A stretch of 64,000 bases of DNA. Source: Haloplasma contractile SSD-17B. GTDB taxonomy: Bacteria; Bacillota_I; Bacilli_A; Haloplasmatales; Haloplasmataceae. This document shows, piece by piece, positions 18,891 through 27,536 of this stretch (positions within the stretch are counted from its first letter, which is position 1; each line of letters opens with the position of its first letter). A model generated the notes under the pieces. The model was given only the letters and a program-made list of their open reading frames with translations, was not told where the DNA came from and did not search any database. The position numbers and the translations under genes are program-made. The stretch covers positions 299,903 to 363,902 of the forward strand of contig NZ_AFNU02000003.1 of NCBI RefSeq assembly GCF_000215935.2, read 5' to 3'.

Positions 18891-18932
18891 AAGAAAAAGG
18901 ATTTGTGAATAGAGATCACAAATCCTTTTTCT
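18891..18932. terminator. Bidirectional terminator between the EF-G-like and pgmB genes
   Basis: A 15-bp perfect stem (AAAAAGGATTTGTGA with TCACAAATCCTTTTT) lies at about 18894-18930. T-runs follow on both strands, serving the convergent transcripts. Confidence 0.9.
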
Positions 18933-18970
18933 TATTCTATAAATTAAATGATAAGGAATGTTAGATTAAT

Positions 18971-19630
18971 TTAGCTGCCTGCGGCTAAAAGTAACCGCTC
19001 TAGTGATAACTCACTAGTCGACTGAACAATAAGGTCTGCCTCTTTTATTGCAGTTCCTGTACCAACACCAACAGAAAACATCCCAGCACGATTGATTGCC
19101 TCAATACCAGCCTTTGCATCCTCTATACCAATACATGACTCTGCTCTTACCGAGAAATGGTCTGCAACATTTAAAAATAAATCAGGAGCTGGCTTTCCAT
19201 GATCCACCGAACCAGGGTCAACTATATAGTCAATATAATTATTTGCTGCTAAACGGTCAATTATAGTAGGTGCATTAAAAGACGCCGAGGCCACACCAAT
19301 CTTATAGCCAGCCTCTTTTATCTCCATTAATAGCTCCTTTATACCTGGTAGATAATGTCCTGGCGTAATACGCTTGATTAATGTCTTATACTGTTCGTTC
19401 TTCTTGGTTGCTAAAGTAACTTTTTCCTGTTTTGTAAAGTCATCTTGTCTATTACCGTGTTTTAAGATTAACTCAAGAGACTCCATTCTAGAAACACCTT
19501 TTAAATTTTCGTTGAATGTTTCATCAAAATCAATACCAACCTCAGTTGCTAACGCTTTCCATGCTAGATAGTGATACTCGGCCGTATCGGTTATAACACC
19601 ATCTAAATCGAATATAATTGCTTTAATCAT
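18971..19630 (-). CDS. pgmB: Beta-phosphoglucomutase
   Basis: HAD-superfamily mutase converting beta-glucose 1-phosphate to glucose 6-phosphate. Motif I is DLDGVITDTAEYH with the nucleophile and acid/base Asp residues, cap-domain hallmarks are YHYLAWKAL and LKGVSRMESLE, motif II is VASASFNA, and motif IV is GIEDAKAGIEAINRAGM. Length (219 aa) and cap type fit PgmB. It is the last gene of the sugar operon, 123 bp after the GH65 phosphorylase whose product it consumes, which strongly supports the assignment. Confidence 0.95.
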   Translation of the reverse strand: MIKAIIFDLDGVITDTAEYHYLAWKALATEVGIDFDETFNENLKGVSRMESLELILKHGNRQDDFTKQEKVTLATKKNEQYKTLIKRITPGHYLPGIKELLMEIKEAGYKIGVASASFNAPTIIDRLAANNYIDYIVDPGSVDHGKPAPDLFLNVADHFSVRAESCIGIEDAKAGIEAINRAGMFSVGVGTGTAIKEADLIVQSTSELSLERLLLAAGS

Positions 19631-19753
19631 ATTAACACCTCTTATTTCATATAGGTAGATCGATCTAGTTAACGATCGAATAAGTAATACTATTCATGTC
19701 TCTTAAATCTATAACCGAATCATATAACCCCTAATTTGGTTAGTGGACAACCA

Positions 19754-22018
19754 CTAATCGTCACGTTCTATCGTTTTAATGTATTTTTGTTGTAGAGATA
19801 CATTGATTTCTTCACCATATAATGTAATCGCTACATCAGTGCCCTCTTCTAAAACAATCTCTAATTGTTCATGATTAACCGTTACTCGAAGTACAGAATT
19901 CTTGTAGTTCACATAAAATGAATACCCATTTAACTGTTTCGGTATTTTAGGTGCTAGATGAACCCCATCGAATTTTAGTCTAAGTCCCGCAAAGCCGTAC
20001 ACAATTGACATCCAAGTACCACCCATGTTTGCCATATGTAATCCGTCTTTTGTATTTTTATGAGTATTATCTAAATCGAGTCTTGACGTTTCAATAAAGT
20101 AATTATAAGCCTTATCCATGTCTCCAATCTTGGAGGCCATGATACTAAATACACACGAAGACAGTGATGAATCATGCGTTGTTACCTGTTCATAATACTC
20201 ATAAGAATCTTTAATGACATCAAGTGGTTGTTCATCCTCTAGTAAGAAGTGAGCTAGCACAGTATCTGCCTGTTTACATACCTGGTATCTGTAAATTGTT
20301 AAGGGATGATAATGCAATAATAATGGATAATGAGCATCTGGTGTCTCTTTAAAATTCCAAATTTCTTTACTTAAGAACGTATCATCCTGTGGGTTAATAT
20401 TAAGCTCTTCATCAATCGGTAGATACATGTGATTAGCTGCTTCTTCAATGGCAGTAATCTCTTCTGTTGTCAAACTTAAACGGTCTTTTAAAGCGCCTAA
20501 ATAGCGTGAGTTATGATTCTCTAATAACCTGTAAATGCGAACTGCCCATTTCATATTGTATTTAGCCATGGCATTTGTGTAATAATTATTATTCACAATG
20601 GCAGTATATTCATCAGGTCCTGTAACTGCATTGAGTTTAAAACTTCCTTTATCAAAGAATCCCATATCTAAGTAAACTCTTGCAGTTTCAACCAAAACCT
20701 CTAACCCATAATGTTCGATAAACTCTAAATCATTAGTTGTTACAAAATACTTAATAAAACTATACGCAATGTCAGCATTTATATGATACTGAGCAGTTCC
20801 TGCAGGGAAGTAGGCTGAACACTCTGTTCCCGCTATTGTACGCCATGGAAACAAGGCTCCTTTACTATGCCCCAATTCTTTCGCACGTCCGCGTGCCTCT
20901 TCTAAAATCGAATATCGGTACATAAGTAGATTTTTAGCAATAGTAGGGTTAATCATTAAGAATACAGGAAATATATAGATTTCGGTATCCCAGAAGTAAT
21001 GACCTTCATATCCTTCACCAGTTAATCCCTTAGCTGCTATATTTGAACACTCATCTTTCCCTACTGATTGCAATAGTTGATATAAATTGAAGCGTAAGCC
21101 TTGTTGCAAAGCATCATCACCTTCAATTACAATGTCTCCATATTTCCAAAACGTACTCATGTACAAGTGTTGAGAATGTAATAGATCATCAAATGACTTC
21201 GTTTTTACCTGATTTAGGATACTAAGCCCGTTTTCAATTGTGTCTTTATGTCGTCTTGAATCTGTGTAGATATTATACTTATTAAACGTAACATCTCCAC
21301 TGAATTCATAGGTTTTAATAATATGATCTTTGGTCGTTTCAACGGTTGACTCACATTCCTTGTTATAAACATCATGACTCGTGCAGGTTACTAAAAGATT
21401 TGACCGTTTAGTCTTGCAAGTAATGATGCTCGTATCATTCTTATGTTTGAAATGCGTAACGTTTAGAAACTGATGTTCACCATGGTTTACTCTCGGATCA
21501 TGACTGTCAACAAAGTTCGTTACATCTGCACTGACAGTAGAAATAATTTTAACGTTTCCTTGATACTGAATGTCTACGTTAATTGCAAATAGCTCTTTAC
21601 TATCAAAAGATACCAGTCGTTTAAACGTTATTGTCGCCTGTTTACCTAATTTCGTTTTGTATTTGATAATGCGTTCACTGTATCCTTTATCTAGATGTAA
21701 TAGGCGCTTAAAATAGGTAACCTGATCACTAAACACAGTTACGCGTTCGTCGTCCAAGTAAACCTCAAGACCCCCTGCATCAATTACATTCAGTAGTTTT
21801 TGTTGGGTCTTTGGAAATCCATAGGCACTTTCGCCATAATTTATATCTGTTATGTCATAAAAAGCATTGATATAAGTACCTCGTATGCTCTTAAAATTTT
21901 CTTTATAACCTTCTTCGAAGGTTCCACGTACTCCTAAATAGCCATTAGCTAATGTAAATAAACTTTCATTAACTAATAAGGTATTTTCATCTCTTGCTGA
22001 ACTTTCAATATGCCACAT
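19754..22018 (-). CDS. Glycoside hydrolase family 65 disaccharide phosphorylase
   Basis: GH65 inverting phosphorylases split alpha-glucobioses with phosphate to beta-glucose 1-phosphate and a sugar. The protein (754 aa) has the N-terminal beta-sandwich (NESLFTLANGYLGVRGTFEEG), the (alpha/alpha)6 barrel with GHYFWDTEIYIFPVF near residue 340 and KGALFPWRTIAGTE, and the catalytic acid Glu about residue 470 in GPDEYTAIV. The ATG at 22018 sits 9 nt after TAGGAGG; an upstream ATG lacks a site. Maltose, trehalose, kojibiose and nigerose phosphorylases share these motifs, so the substrate cannot be fixed by eye. The neighbouring pgmB and importer genes fit a maltose- or trehalose-type catabolic operon. 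The protein is cytoplasmic. Confidence 0.92.
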   Translation of the reverse strand: MWHIESSARDENTLLVNESLFTLANGYLGVRGTFEEGYKENFKSIRGTYINAFYDITDINYGESAYGFPKTQQKLLNVIDAGGLEVYLDDERVTVFSDQVTYFKRLLHLDKGYSERIIKYKTKLGKQATITFKRLVSFDSKELFAINVDIQYQGNVKIISTVSADVTNFVDSHDPRVNHGEHQFLNVTHFKHKNDTSIITCKTKRSNLLVTCTSHDVYNKECESTVETTKDHIIKTYEFSGDVTFNKYNIYTDSRRHKDTIENGLSILNQVKTKSFDDLLHSQHLYMSTFWKYGDIVIEGDDALQQGLRFNLYQLLQSVGKDECSNIAAKGLTGEGYEGHYFWDTEIYIFPVFLMINPTIAKNLLMYRYSILEEARGRAKELGHSKGALFPWRTIAGTECSAYFPAGTAQYHINADIAYSFIKYFVTTNDLEFIEHYGLEVLVETARVYLDMGFFDKGSFKLNAVTGPDEYTAIVNNNYYTNAMAKYNMKWAVRIYRLLENHNSRYLGALKDRLSLTTEEITAIEEAANHMYLPIDEELNINPQDDTFLSKEIWNFKETPDAHYPLLLHYHPLTIYRYQVCKQADTVLAHFLLEDEQPLDVIKDSYEYYEQVTTHDSSLSSCVFSIMASKIGDMDKAYNYFIETSRLDLDNTHKNTKDGLHMANMGGTWMSIVYGFAGLRLKFDGVHLAPKIPKQLNGYSFYVNYKNSVLRVTVNHEQLEIVLEEGTDVAITLYGEEINVSLQQKYIKTIERDD

Positions 22019-22126
22019 GGTGTGAATCCTCCTAATTACATTAAATTTCATAGAATAAGTGTTAATCATTATCAGTGTTCCATTCTTTTACGATCACTAT
22101 TCAGTTGTGACAATGTATTTTTTACT

Positions 22127-22951
22127 CTATTCTTTAATTGCACCTTGAGTTAATCCAGAGATAATCTGTCTTTGGAATAAAAGAACCATAATTAAAGTAG
22201 GAATAGTTACAACTACGGTAGCAGCAGCGACTTGTCCCCAAAACACTTCAAATTGCCCACGTAAGAAGGTAATGGCTACAGTAGCAGTTTGATAACTGCG
22301 ATCTGAATTCAAATATAAGGTTAATAGAAACTCATTCCAGGATGAGATAAACGTTATAATTGCAGCAACAAAAAGACCAGGAAGTGCAAGCGGCAGGATG
22401 ATTCTAAAGAAAATGGTCATCTTAGATGCTCCATCAATATCCGCAGATTCCTCTAATGATTTTGGAATTTTAGCAAAATGCGTGACTAGGATATAGACAG
22501 CTACCGGTAATGTGATCGTTGAGTATGGCAGGACTACAAAGTATGAATTTAATAATCCTAAACGTTCAAATGCATTAAAAATTGGCCCAACTATAATCAT
22601 TTGAGGAAACATAGACGTTCCTAATATAACGGATAACATTATGTTTTTACCAAAAAATCTTAACCGAGCAATCGCATATGCACAAAGTGCTGCTATAAAG
22701 GTTACATATAAAGTGGTTACTGTTGATACGATCAAACTATTCTTGAGTGAGTTCACTATGTTTTGTTTGAATATCGCTTTATAATGGTCTAGTGTTGGTT
22801 GATCCGAAATCAACTTTAACGCCTGATCGCCCCAAATATCCTTTTCAATCTTAAATGATGTAACAAATACCCACAAGAAAGGGAATATGATTATAAACAA
22901 ATAGAATATTATGCAAATCATTAAAATATGTGTTATGTTCGTCTTCTTCAT
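22127..22951 (-). CDS. Sugar ABC transporter permease, MalG type
   Basis: Carbohydrate uptake family 1 permease of 274 aa with about six membrane helices. The cytoplasmic coupling helix shows the EAA motif (EESADIDGASKMTIFFRIILPLALPGL, split here between residues 185 and 210). It would pair with the MalF-type subunit encoded immediately upstream (23 bp gap). The pair sits between the binding protein and the GH65 gene, so a disaccharide or short alpha-glucan is the likely cargo. The family normally needs an MsmX/MalK ATPase, which this operon lacks. Confidence 0.92.
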   Translation of the reverse strand: MKKTNITHILMICIIFYLFIIIFPFLWVFVTSFKIEKDIWGDQALKLISDQPTLDHYKAIFKQNIVNSLKNSLIVSTVTTLYVTFIAALCAYAIARLRFFGKNIMLSVILGTSMFPQMIIVGPIFNAFERLGLLNSYFVVLPYSTITLPVAVYILVTHFAKIPKSLEESADIDGASKMTIFFRIILPLALPGLFVAAIITFISSWNEFLLTLYLNSDRSYQTATVAITFLRGQFEVFWGQVAAATVVVTIPTLIMVLLFQRQIISGLTQGAIKE

Positions 22952-22974
22952 ATTATCACTCCTATCTTACTCAT

Positions 22975-24243
22975 CTACTCATCACCGGCTATTTTAACAC
23001 CGAGTACTTTAATGTAAATAAATGAAATGATTCCAACAATAATGGCCATTAAAATAACAAGTGTAGAACCGTATCCATAATTCGTTTGTGCTTTTAGTAA
23101 TTTGTATCCATACATGGAAATCGATTCTGTTTGACCTCCAGGACCTCCCCCTGTTAACACAAAGATTAAGTCGAACACTCTAAAAGCATCTAAAGTACGG
23201 AATAAAAGGGCAACAAGAATTGAAGGTTTTAATAATGGTAATGTAATTTTATAGAGTTGCTGAACTTTATTTGCCCCGTCAATTGATGATGATTCGTATA
23301 GATTCTTTGGAATCGTTTGAAGACCTGCTAATAATAGTAAAGCCATGTATGGTGTTGTTTTCCAAATATCAGCTACAATTACCGAGCGAAGTGCATTAGA
23401 TCCGTTTCCTAATAAAACAGATGGTTTATCTATAATATGTAGTTTTGATAAAACAATCGATATAATTCCACTATCGCCATTATACAGGTATAGCCACATT
23501 AGAGCAGCTACTGAAGTAGGTATTGCCCATGGAATTAATGACAGTGTACGTATCAGACTTTTCCCGCGAATTGCTTTATTCATAATCATTGCAAGTGCTA
23601 AACCAAGCACAAATTCAAAGGCAACACTCACCACTGTAAACTTTAATGTAATCCATAACGATGTAAACATTCGCTTGTCAGTTAGTGCTTCTCTAAAATT
23701 ATCTAACCCAACGAAGTTTGAGGTAATGACTGAAACACTAAGATTTTCAGCAATTGCTTTTACATCCTCTTTCTTCTGAAAAGGATAGTCTTGATCATAC
23801 AGTGCGCTAATAGCATTTTGAGTATTTAAATTAAACGTTTTAATGGTTTTAAGTAATTCATCTGATACTTTAACGACTTCCTCATCATTAGATAATTGAC
23901 CCCTAATAGAGTAATAATCGTCATTGATCTGTCTTAAAATACTATTAATTTCTACCGTTAGTGTTGCTTTTTGTTCAGTAGTTAATGCCTCATTATTCAA
24001 TTCATCGTTCAAGAAAATATTGATATAAGTTACGTTTTCGTTTGCTAAATCTATATTATAGTGCGGAGAAAGATACATATCATTTTTTTGTTGGTCTATA
24101 AGTTGATAATCAAAAAATGCATATCGAACTGATTGTAATATAGGGGCAAATGAGAATATTGCTAATAGCAATAACGTTGGTAGTACTAAAAAATACCCTA
24201 CTATGTCTTTATTAGATTTCGATCTTAATGACATTTGCTTCAC
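22975..24243 (-). CDS. Sugar ABC transporter permease, MalF type, with enlarged extracellular loop
   Basis: A first membrane helix (VGYFLVLPTLLLLAIFSFAP) is followed by about 140 polar residues (45-185) before the remaining five helices. Most Gram-positive MalF-like permeases are around 290-310 aa; the extra length here (422 aa) lies wholly in this loop, which is rich in Asn, Gln, Glu and Leu and looks helical. The EAA coupling motif is SSIDGANKVQQLYKITLPLLKP. Enteric MalF also has a large loop that contacts the binding protein; a similar role is an inference. It lies downstream of the binding-protein gene after a terminator, so some readthrough is required for expression. Confidence 0.9.
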   Translation of the reverse strand: MKQMSLRSKSNKDIVGYFLVLPTLLLLAIFSFAPILQSVRYAFFDYQLIDQQKNDMYLSPHYNIDLANENVTYINIFLNDELNNEALTTEQKATLTVEINSILRQINDDYYSIRGQLSNDEEVVKVSDELLKTIKTFNLNTQNAISALYDQDYPFQKKEDVKAIAENLSVSVITSNFVGLDNFREALTDKRMFTSLWITLKFTVVSVAFEFVLGLALAMIMNKAIRGKSLIRTLSLIPWAIPTSVAALMWLYLYNGDSGIISIVLSKLHIIDKPSVLLGNGSNALRSVIVADIWKTTPYMALLLLAGLQTIPKNLYESSSIDGANKVQQLYKITLPLLKPSILVALLFRTLDAFRVFDLIFVLTGGGPGGQTESISMYGYKLLKAQTNYGYGSTLVILMAIIVGIISFIYIKVLGVKIAGDE

Positions 24244-24332
24244 CTCTCATAATATCTTAAATACGGTAATAACGTATCAATTGTTTCAAAATTTCTTTTG
24301 TTACGATTTTAGGAAGGGTGTCTTGTTTGAAT

Positions 24333-24368
24333 AAAAAAAGCGTTAGCGAAAAATAACTAACGCTTTTT
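24333..24368 (-). terminator. Internal terminator/attenuator after the binding-protein gene
   Basis: A 12-bp stem (AAAAAGCGTTAG with CTAACGCTTTTT, 24335-24346 and 24357-24368) is followed by TTTATTC on minus. Its place between binding protein and permeases would let more binding protein than permease be made. Confidence 0.8.
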
Positions 24369-24375
24369 ACTACTA

Positions 24376-25566
24376 TTAATCTAAAGCTGTTTCAATTGCG
24401 TTTTTCGCATTTACTAATGTTTCATCTCCCGATAGGTACTTATGAGCGTTGATTTGAATCTCATCTGATACATCAGCATATTCCGCCACTACAGGACGAG
24501 CAATCGTATTTTTTAATGCATTTTGGAATCCTTCATCAGTTAATAATGCGTTGGCATCTTTTACGTCTTGATCATTTAATAAATCATTATATCCAGGTAA
24601 ATATCCACCAACTGTAGCATTTATTTTCTGTCCTTCTGGTCCTGCTAAGAATTTAACAAATGCTTTTGCTCCATCACTTACATCTGTATATTTACTTATT
24701 CCTACAAGCCATCCACCAACAGTTCCACCGTTTGGTAACGGAGCATATCCAACTTGATCAGAAGATACATCTTTATCACCCTCAGCAATCATACCGTTCA
24801 TATAAGGCCAATTACGAGCAAACACTGTTTTCCCCGAGTTAAACGCATTGTGTGTTTCGCCCTCAGTATAGGTTAAAATATTATCAGGCGTTGCTGTAGA
24901 GTCTGTAAATGCCTTCATTGTCTCAAGTCCACCTTGTACATCAGTCCAGTTGGCTGAAAATTCATTTAAGTTACATACAAGACCTTCATATTGCTTTGAT
25001 TGATAGACAATTCCATACTCTGTATTTTCTTGTCCTTTATATGTTTCTGCCATCGTTAATAACTCATCCCAAGTATAGTTACCAGACTTTAATTTAGTAG
25101 CATCTGTATCACTTACGATGTCCGTACGATAATATAAGAAGCCAAGATCAGGGAAATAAGGCATCGCATAATGCTTTCCACTGTACTTTCCTGAAGCCAT
25201 TGAACCTGCATTGAAATCAGATGCACTCCAATTTTCTTCAGTCATTAATGGGTCAAGCGGTTCTAGATATCCAGCTGCCGCAAATTGACCAGCCCACACA
25301 ACATCCATTGAAATTACATCGTATTCATCAGACTTACTTGATAAAGATGTTACGATTTGATCACGCATTTGTGCCGAATCGTTCGTCATTTTAACGATTT
25401 CAACCTTATAACCATTATCTTTTTTATTGAATTCCTCAACTAGCGTATTAAGTGCATCAGTAGAATCTTCCTGAACTGCAAATTTAATCACTTCTTCTTT
25501 TTCTCCACAAGCACTCAATATAACGATAAGTGCAAGCATCGTGATCATAGAAAATAACTTTTTCAT
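24376..25566 (-). CDS. Sugar-binding lipoprotein of the ABC importer
   Basis: Extracellular solute-binding protein family 1, 396 aa. The lipoprotein signal ends ILSAC with Cys at residue 20. The mature sequence shows the MalE-like pattern: ALNTLVEEFNKKDNGYKVEIV, DVISMDVVWAGQFAAAGYLEPLD, MPYFPDLGFLYYRTDIV, and near the C-terminus GGWLVGISKYTDVSDGAKAFVKFLAGPEGQ. It is the first gene of the operon with a strong GGGAGGA ribosome binding site. It should deliver a disaccharide or oligosaccharide to the two permeases downstream. Confidence 0.93.
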   Translation of the reverse strand: MKKLFSMITMLALIVILSACGEKEEVIKFAVQEDSTDALNTLVEEFNKKDNGYKVEIVKMTNDSAQMRDQIVTSLSSKSDEYDVISMDVVWAGQFAAAGYLEPLDPLMTEENWSASDFNAGSMASGKYSGKHYAMPYFPDLGFLYYRTDIVSDTDATKLKSGNYTWDELLTMAETYKGQENTEYGIVYQSKQYEGLVCNLNEFSANWTDVQGGLETMKAFTDSTATPDNILTYTEGETHNAFNSGKTVFARNWPYMNGMIAEGDKDVSSDQVGYAPLPNGGTVGGWLVGISKYTDVSDGAKAFVKFLAGPEGQKINATVGGYLPGYNDLLNDQDVKDANALLTDEGFQNALKNTIARPVVAEYADVSDEIQINAHKYLSGDETLVNAKNAIETALD

Positions 25567-25680
25567 ATTAATTTCTTCCTCCCTATAATTGTAATCTAAA
25601 TTTACTTACACTTGTATTTTACATTATTTTTTATTATAATAATATTACATTTTTACGATAATTAATATTATTTTACGCAG

Positions 25681-25695
25681 TTGTAACCGCTTTTT
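25681..25695. promoter_or_regulatory. Candidate cre (CcpA) site upstream of the sugar operon
   Basis: TTGTAACCGCTTTTT resembles the catabolite-responsive element consensus, with one or two mismatches depending on the version used. It lies between the divergent binding-protein and AraC-regulator genes, where carbon catabolite repression of a sugar operon would be expected. Confidence 0.4.
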
Positions 25696-25802
25696 AGTGC
25701 GTTTTTAATAAAAAACTATGATTGTTGATGTGGGTTCCTAAGCGTTACGTCTTTCTTATAAAGGATTTTCACATAAATTTAGGTTTAAGGAGGATATAAG
25801 TT

Positions 25803-26546
25803 ATGGCTTCAAACAAACAAGAGATTATGAATCAATATAAAACCGTAAAACAATACTATTCAGATCATTCTTATCTTCATCCCTCATATTTACTTGAAGT
25901 ACAATTATTAAATGCCATTGAATCAGCTAATGAAGATAAAGCAAAAGGTGTATTAGACAAAATTAACTCTTTAGACAGGGCCTTCCTCGCAAAAAATCAA
26001 AAGCGATCGATTAAGAATTCACTGATCTGTTCGTGTACACTTTTCACAAGGGCTGCTCTTAAAACTGGAGTAAACGCTGAAAATGCCTTTCATTTAAGTG
26101 ATGCATGTATTCAAAAAATAGAAACTCTAAATGAGGTGCAAGCCATTCACCTTTTTGAGTATGATATGCTATCTGCATTTATTAACTTAATTAAAGATCA
26201 TAAAAAAGTTTTATATAGTAAAGCAATAGAGAGCAGTATAGAGTATATCCAGAATAATATATTTACTCAAATACATTTGAATGAATTAGCAGACCATGTG
26301 TTTTTATCTCCTAATTATTTATCAAGCAAATTTAAAAATGAAGTAGGAATATCTATATCTGACTTTATAAACAAAACAAAAGTAGAAGAGTCCAAATACA
26401 TGTTGCAGCATACTAATACAAGTATTGCAGATATTACATTTTTGTTTAATTTCTGCAATCAGAGTTATTATACTAAACAATTTAAAAAGCACACAGGGTT
26501 ATCGCCAAGGGAATATCGGGAATTACGTGACAAGGATAATTTTTAG
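25803..26546 (+). CDS. AraC-family transcriptional regulator
   Basis: The C-terminal 100 residues hold the two helix-turn-helix motifs of AraC/XylS proteins: HLNELADHVFLSPNYLSSKFK, then IADITFLFNFCNQSYYTKQFKKHTGLSPREYR. The N-terminal 140 residues are helical and lack the usual cupin or response-regulator domain, so the inducer site is unclear. It is divergent from the disaccharide operon and therefore its probable activator. The ribosome binding site AAGGAGGATATAAGTT precedes the ATG. It ends at a terminator. Confidence 0.92.
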   Translation: MASNKQEIMNQYKTVKQYYSDHSYLHPSYLLEVQLLNAIESANEDKAKGVLDKINSLDRAFLAKNQKRSIKNSLICSCTLFTRAALKTGVNAENAFHLSDACIQKIETLNEVQAIHLFEYDMLSAFINLIKDHKKVLYSKAIESSIEYIQNNIFTQIHLNELADHVFLSPNYLSSKFKNEVGISISDFINKTKVEESKYMLQHTNTSIADITFLFNFCNQSYYTKQFKKHTGLSPREYRELRDKDNF

Positions 26547-26561
26547 ACTACATAGAACAAA

Positions 26562-26596
26562 CAAGACTTTAAGTTAATCAAAGTCTTGTTTTTTTA
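26562..26596 (+). terminator. Terminator of the AraC-family gene
   Basis: CAAGACTTT (26562-26570) pairs with AAAGTCTTG (26580-26588), followed by seven T. Confidence 0.9.
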
Positions 26597-26854
26597 ACAT
26601 ATACACATACACCGTTACTAGATCAAATCATTTCATCGTACTCATTCCATATTATTTACCTCTTTATTTAGATAAAGCGTCTTTATAGATCAGTGTGACC
26701 ATTCTATAATCGCATACATATGCTTAATTTTCGTAAATTTTTGATTAAATCATACCTTGCACTAATGACATGGTAAAAATTGAAACGAAAATAGGCGAAT
26801 AAATAAGTCGAAATATGGAAAAAATTATATTATAGAACTAAGGAGATGAATAAC

Positions 26855-27022
26855 ATGGAAAAAGAACAACTTAAAGCACACCACAATGATGAAATGAATG
26901 AATTAATAGAAGAAGAAGTCCTATTAAGACACCATCCAAATACGATCAAACTCTTTATAGACTACAAAGATAAAACAGCTTATGCAGAGGCTAAATCCTA
27001 TGAGACTAAAGAACTAAAATAG
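26855..27022 (+). CDS. Small charged protein of unknown function, 55 aa
   Basis: An ATG 8 nt after AAGGAG opens a 55-codon frame ending TAG at 27020-27022. The product is rich in Glu, Lys and His (EEEVLLRHHPNTIKLFIDYKD), with no signal peptide or membrane segment. The good ribosome binding site and protein-like composition argue for a real gene. I do not recognise a family. A possible terminator follows at 27047-27080. Confidence 0.6.
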   Translation: MEKEQLKAHHNDEMNELIEEEVLLRHHPNTIKLFIDYKDKTAYAEAKSYETKELK

Positions 27023-27138
27023 TCTAAAACAAAAAAACGATTAATAGTGAGCGGATCATATAGAGTGGTGCGCTCTTTTTAATTATTATTTCTTATATAT
27101 AGTAATTACTATTATCATAGTTAAAATAAACCTCCTTT
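27023..27138. terminator. Weak terminator-like hairpin after the 55-aa gene
   Basis: GAGCG (27049-27053) can pair with CGCTC (27071-27075), followed directly by TTTTT on plus. The 17-nt loop makes it a weak terminator. The remaining bases up to 27138 are AT-rich. On minus they hold a second AAAGGAGG with a 10-codon frame that I do not call. Confidence 0.4.
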
Positions 27139-27246
27139 TCAAATCAAATCATTAAAAAAATAATTTTTTTGCAAAAAACTATTTAAAATGTTAGCGCTTT
27201 CTAGTATAATAGTATTATCTAAGTTAAGCGTAACTAGATTTTCCAT
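27139..27246 (-). CDS. Candidate 35-aa peptide gene opposed by a promoter on the other strand
   Basis: AGGAGG (27251-27256, minus strand) lies 4 nt before an ATG at 27246 that opens 35 codons to a TGA at 27139-27141. The peptide begins MENLVTLNLDNTIILESAN and is mixed hydrophobic/polar without a clear membrane helix. Its ribosome binding site and first half would be covered by a transcript from the plus-strand promoter at 27182-27210. Coding status is uncertain because of its length. Confidence 0.35.
   Translation of the reverse strand: MENLVTLNLDNTIILESANILNSFLQKNYFFNDLI
27182..27210 (+). promoter_or_regulatory. Promoter with cre-like sequence, no sense gene downstream
   Basis: TTTAAA (27182-27187), a 17-bp spacer and TATAAT (27205-27210) form a promoter pointing right. 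The spacer contains ATGTTAGCGCTTTCT (27188-27202), one mismatch from a cre consensus. Only about 105 bp separate the start point from the next terminator, and no plus-strand gene lies between, which suggests a short RNA. Confidence 0.45.
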
Positions 27247-27320
27247 TTTACCTCCTACTTACATTAAGTTTTATCGTAAAAGAGCTTATGGATAACTGCC
27301 TAAATCCATAAGCTCTTTTT
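27217..27320 (+). ncRNA. Candidate short RNA, antisense to the 35-aa peptide gene
   Basis: The predicted transcript runs from just after the promoter to the terminator T-run, about 104 nt, and contains the complement of the peptide's ribosome binding site (ACCTCCTA near 27250-27257). No plus-strand ORF with a ribosome binding site is present. This is an inference from promoter, terminator and overlap; expression is not shown. Confidence 0.35.
27278..27320. terminator. Strong bidirectional terminator
   Basis: A stem of about 15 bp (AAAGAGCTTATGGAT with ATCCATAAGCTCTTT) is flanked by T-runs on plus (TTTTT) and by TTTTACG on minus. Confidence 0.8.
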
Positions 27321-27536
27321 ATGTTAAAATGGCAGTACAGATCAATTAAAGAATTAATAATCAGTCATATCCTCTATTGTTCTACATGCATTACAATGCT
27401 TGATCTAGTACTAAATAATAAGAGAAATCTAAAATTTGGCTTCTTGAGAAGTCTTTTTTGTTGCCTATATATACTTAATAAAAAAAGTCCCAGTCAATTA
27501 TAGACTGAAACTTCACTTATTCTATTTAAACATGAT
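27321..27536. other. Intergenic stretch with terminator of the CpsB-type gene
   Basis: On minus, a 10-bp stem with two G-U pairs (27486-27495 with 27503-27512) is followed by seven T. This is a convincing terminator for the phosphatase gene. The 60-codon plus-strand frame starting at 27321 follows directly on a terminator, has no ribosome binding site and is not called. Confidence 0.7.

Noticed and set aside
23345..23779. 144-codon plus-strand frame opposite the MalF-type permease
   Set aside because: Shadow of a strongly coding minus-strand gene; no ribosome binding site and no recognisable domain.
27250..27257. C-rich ACCTCCTA in the candidate short RNA as a trans-acting anti-Shine-Dalgarno motif
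   Set aside because: It is simply the complement of the ribosome binding site of the minus-strand peptide, so local antisense pairing is the simpler reading.
27321..27503. 60-codon plus-strand frame after the terminator at 27278-27320
   Set aside because: The ATG sits in the terminator tail, there is no ribosome binding site, and the composition is not protein-like.
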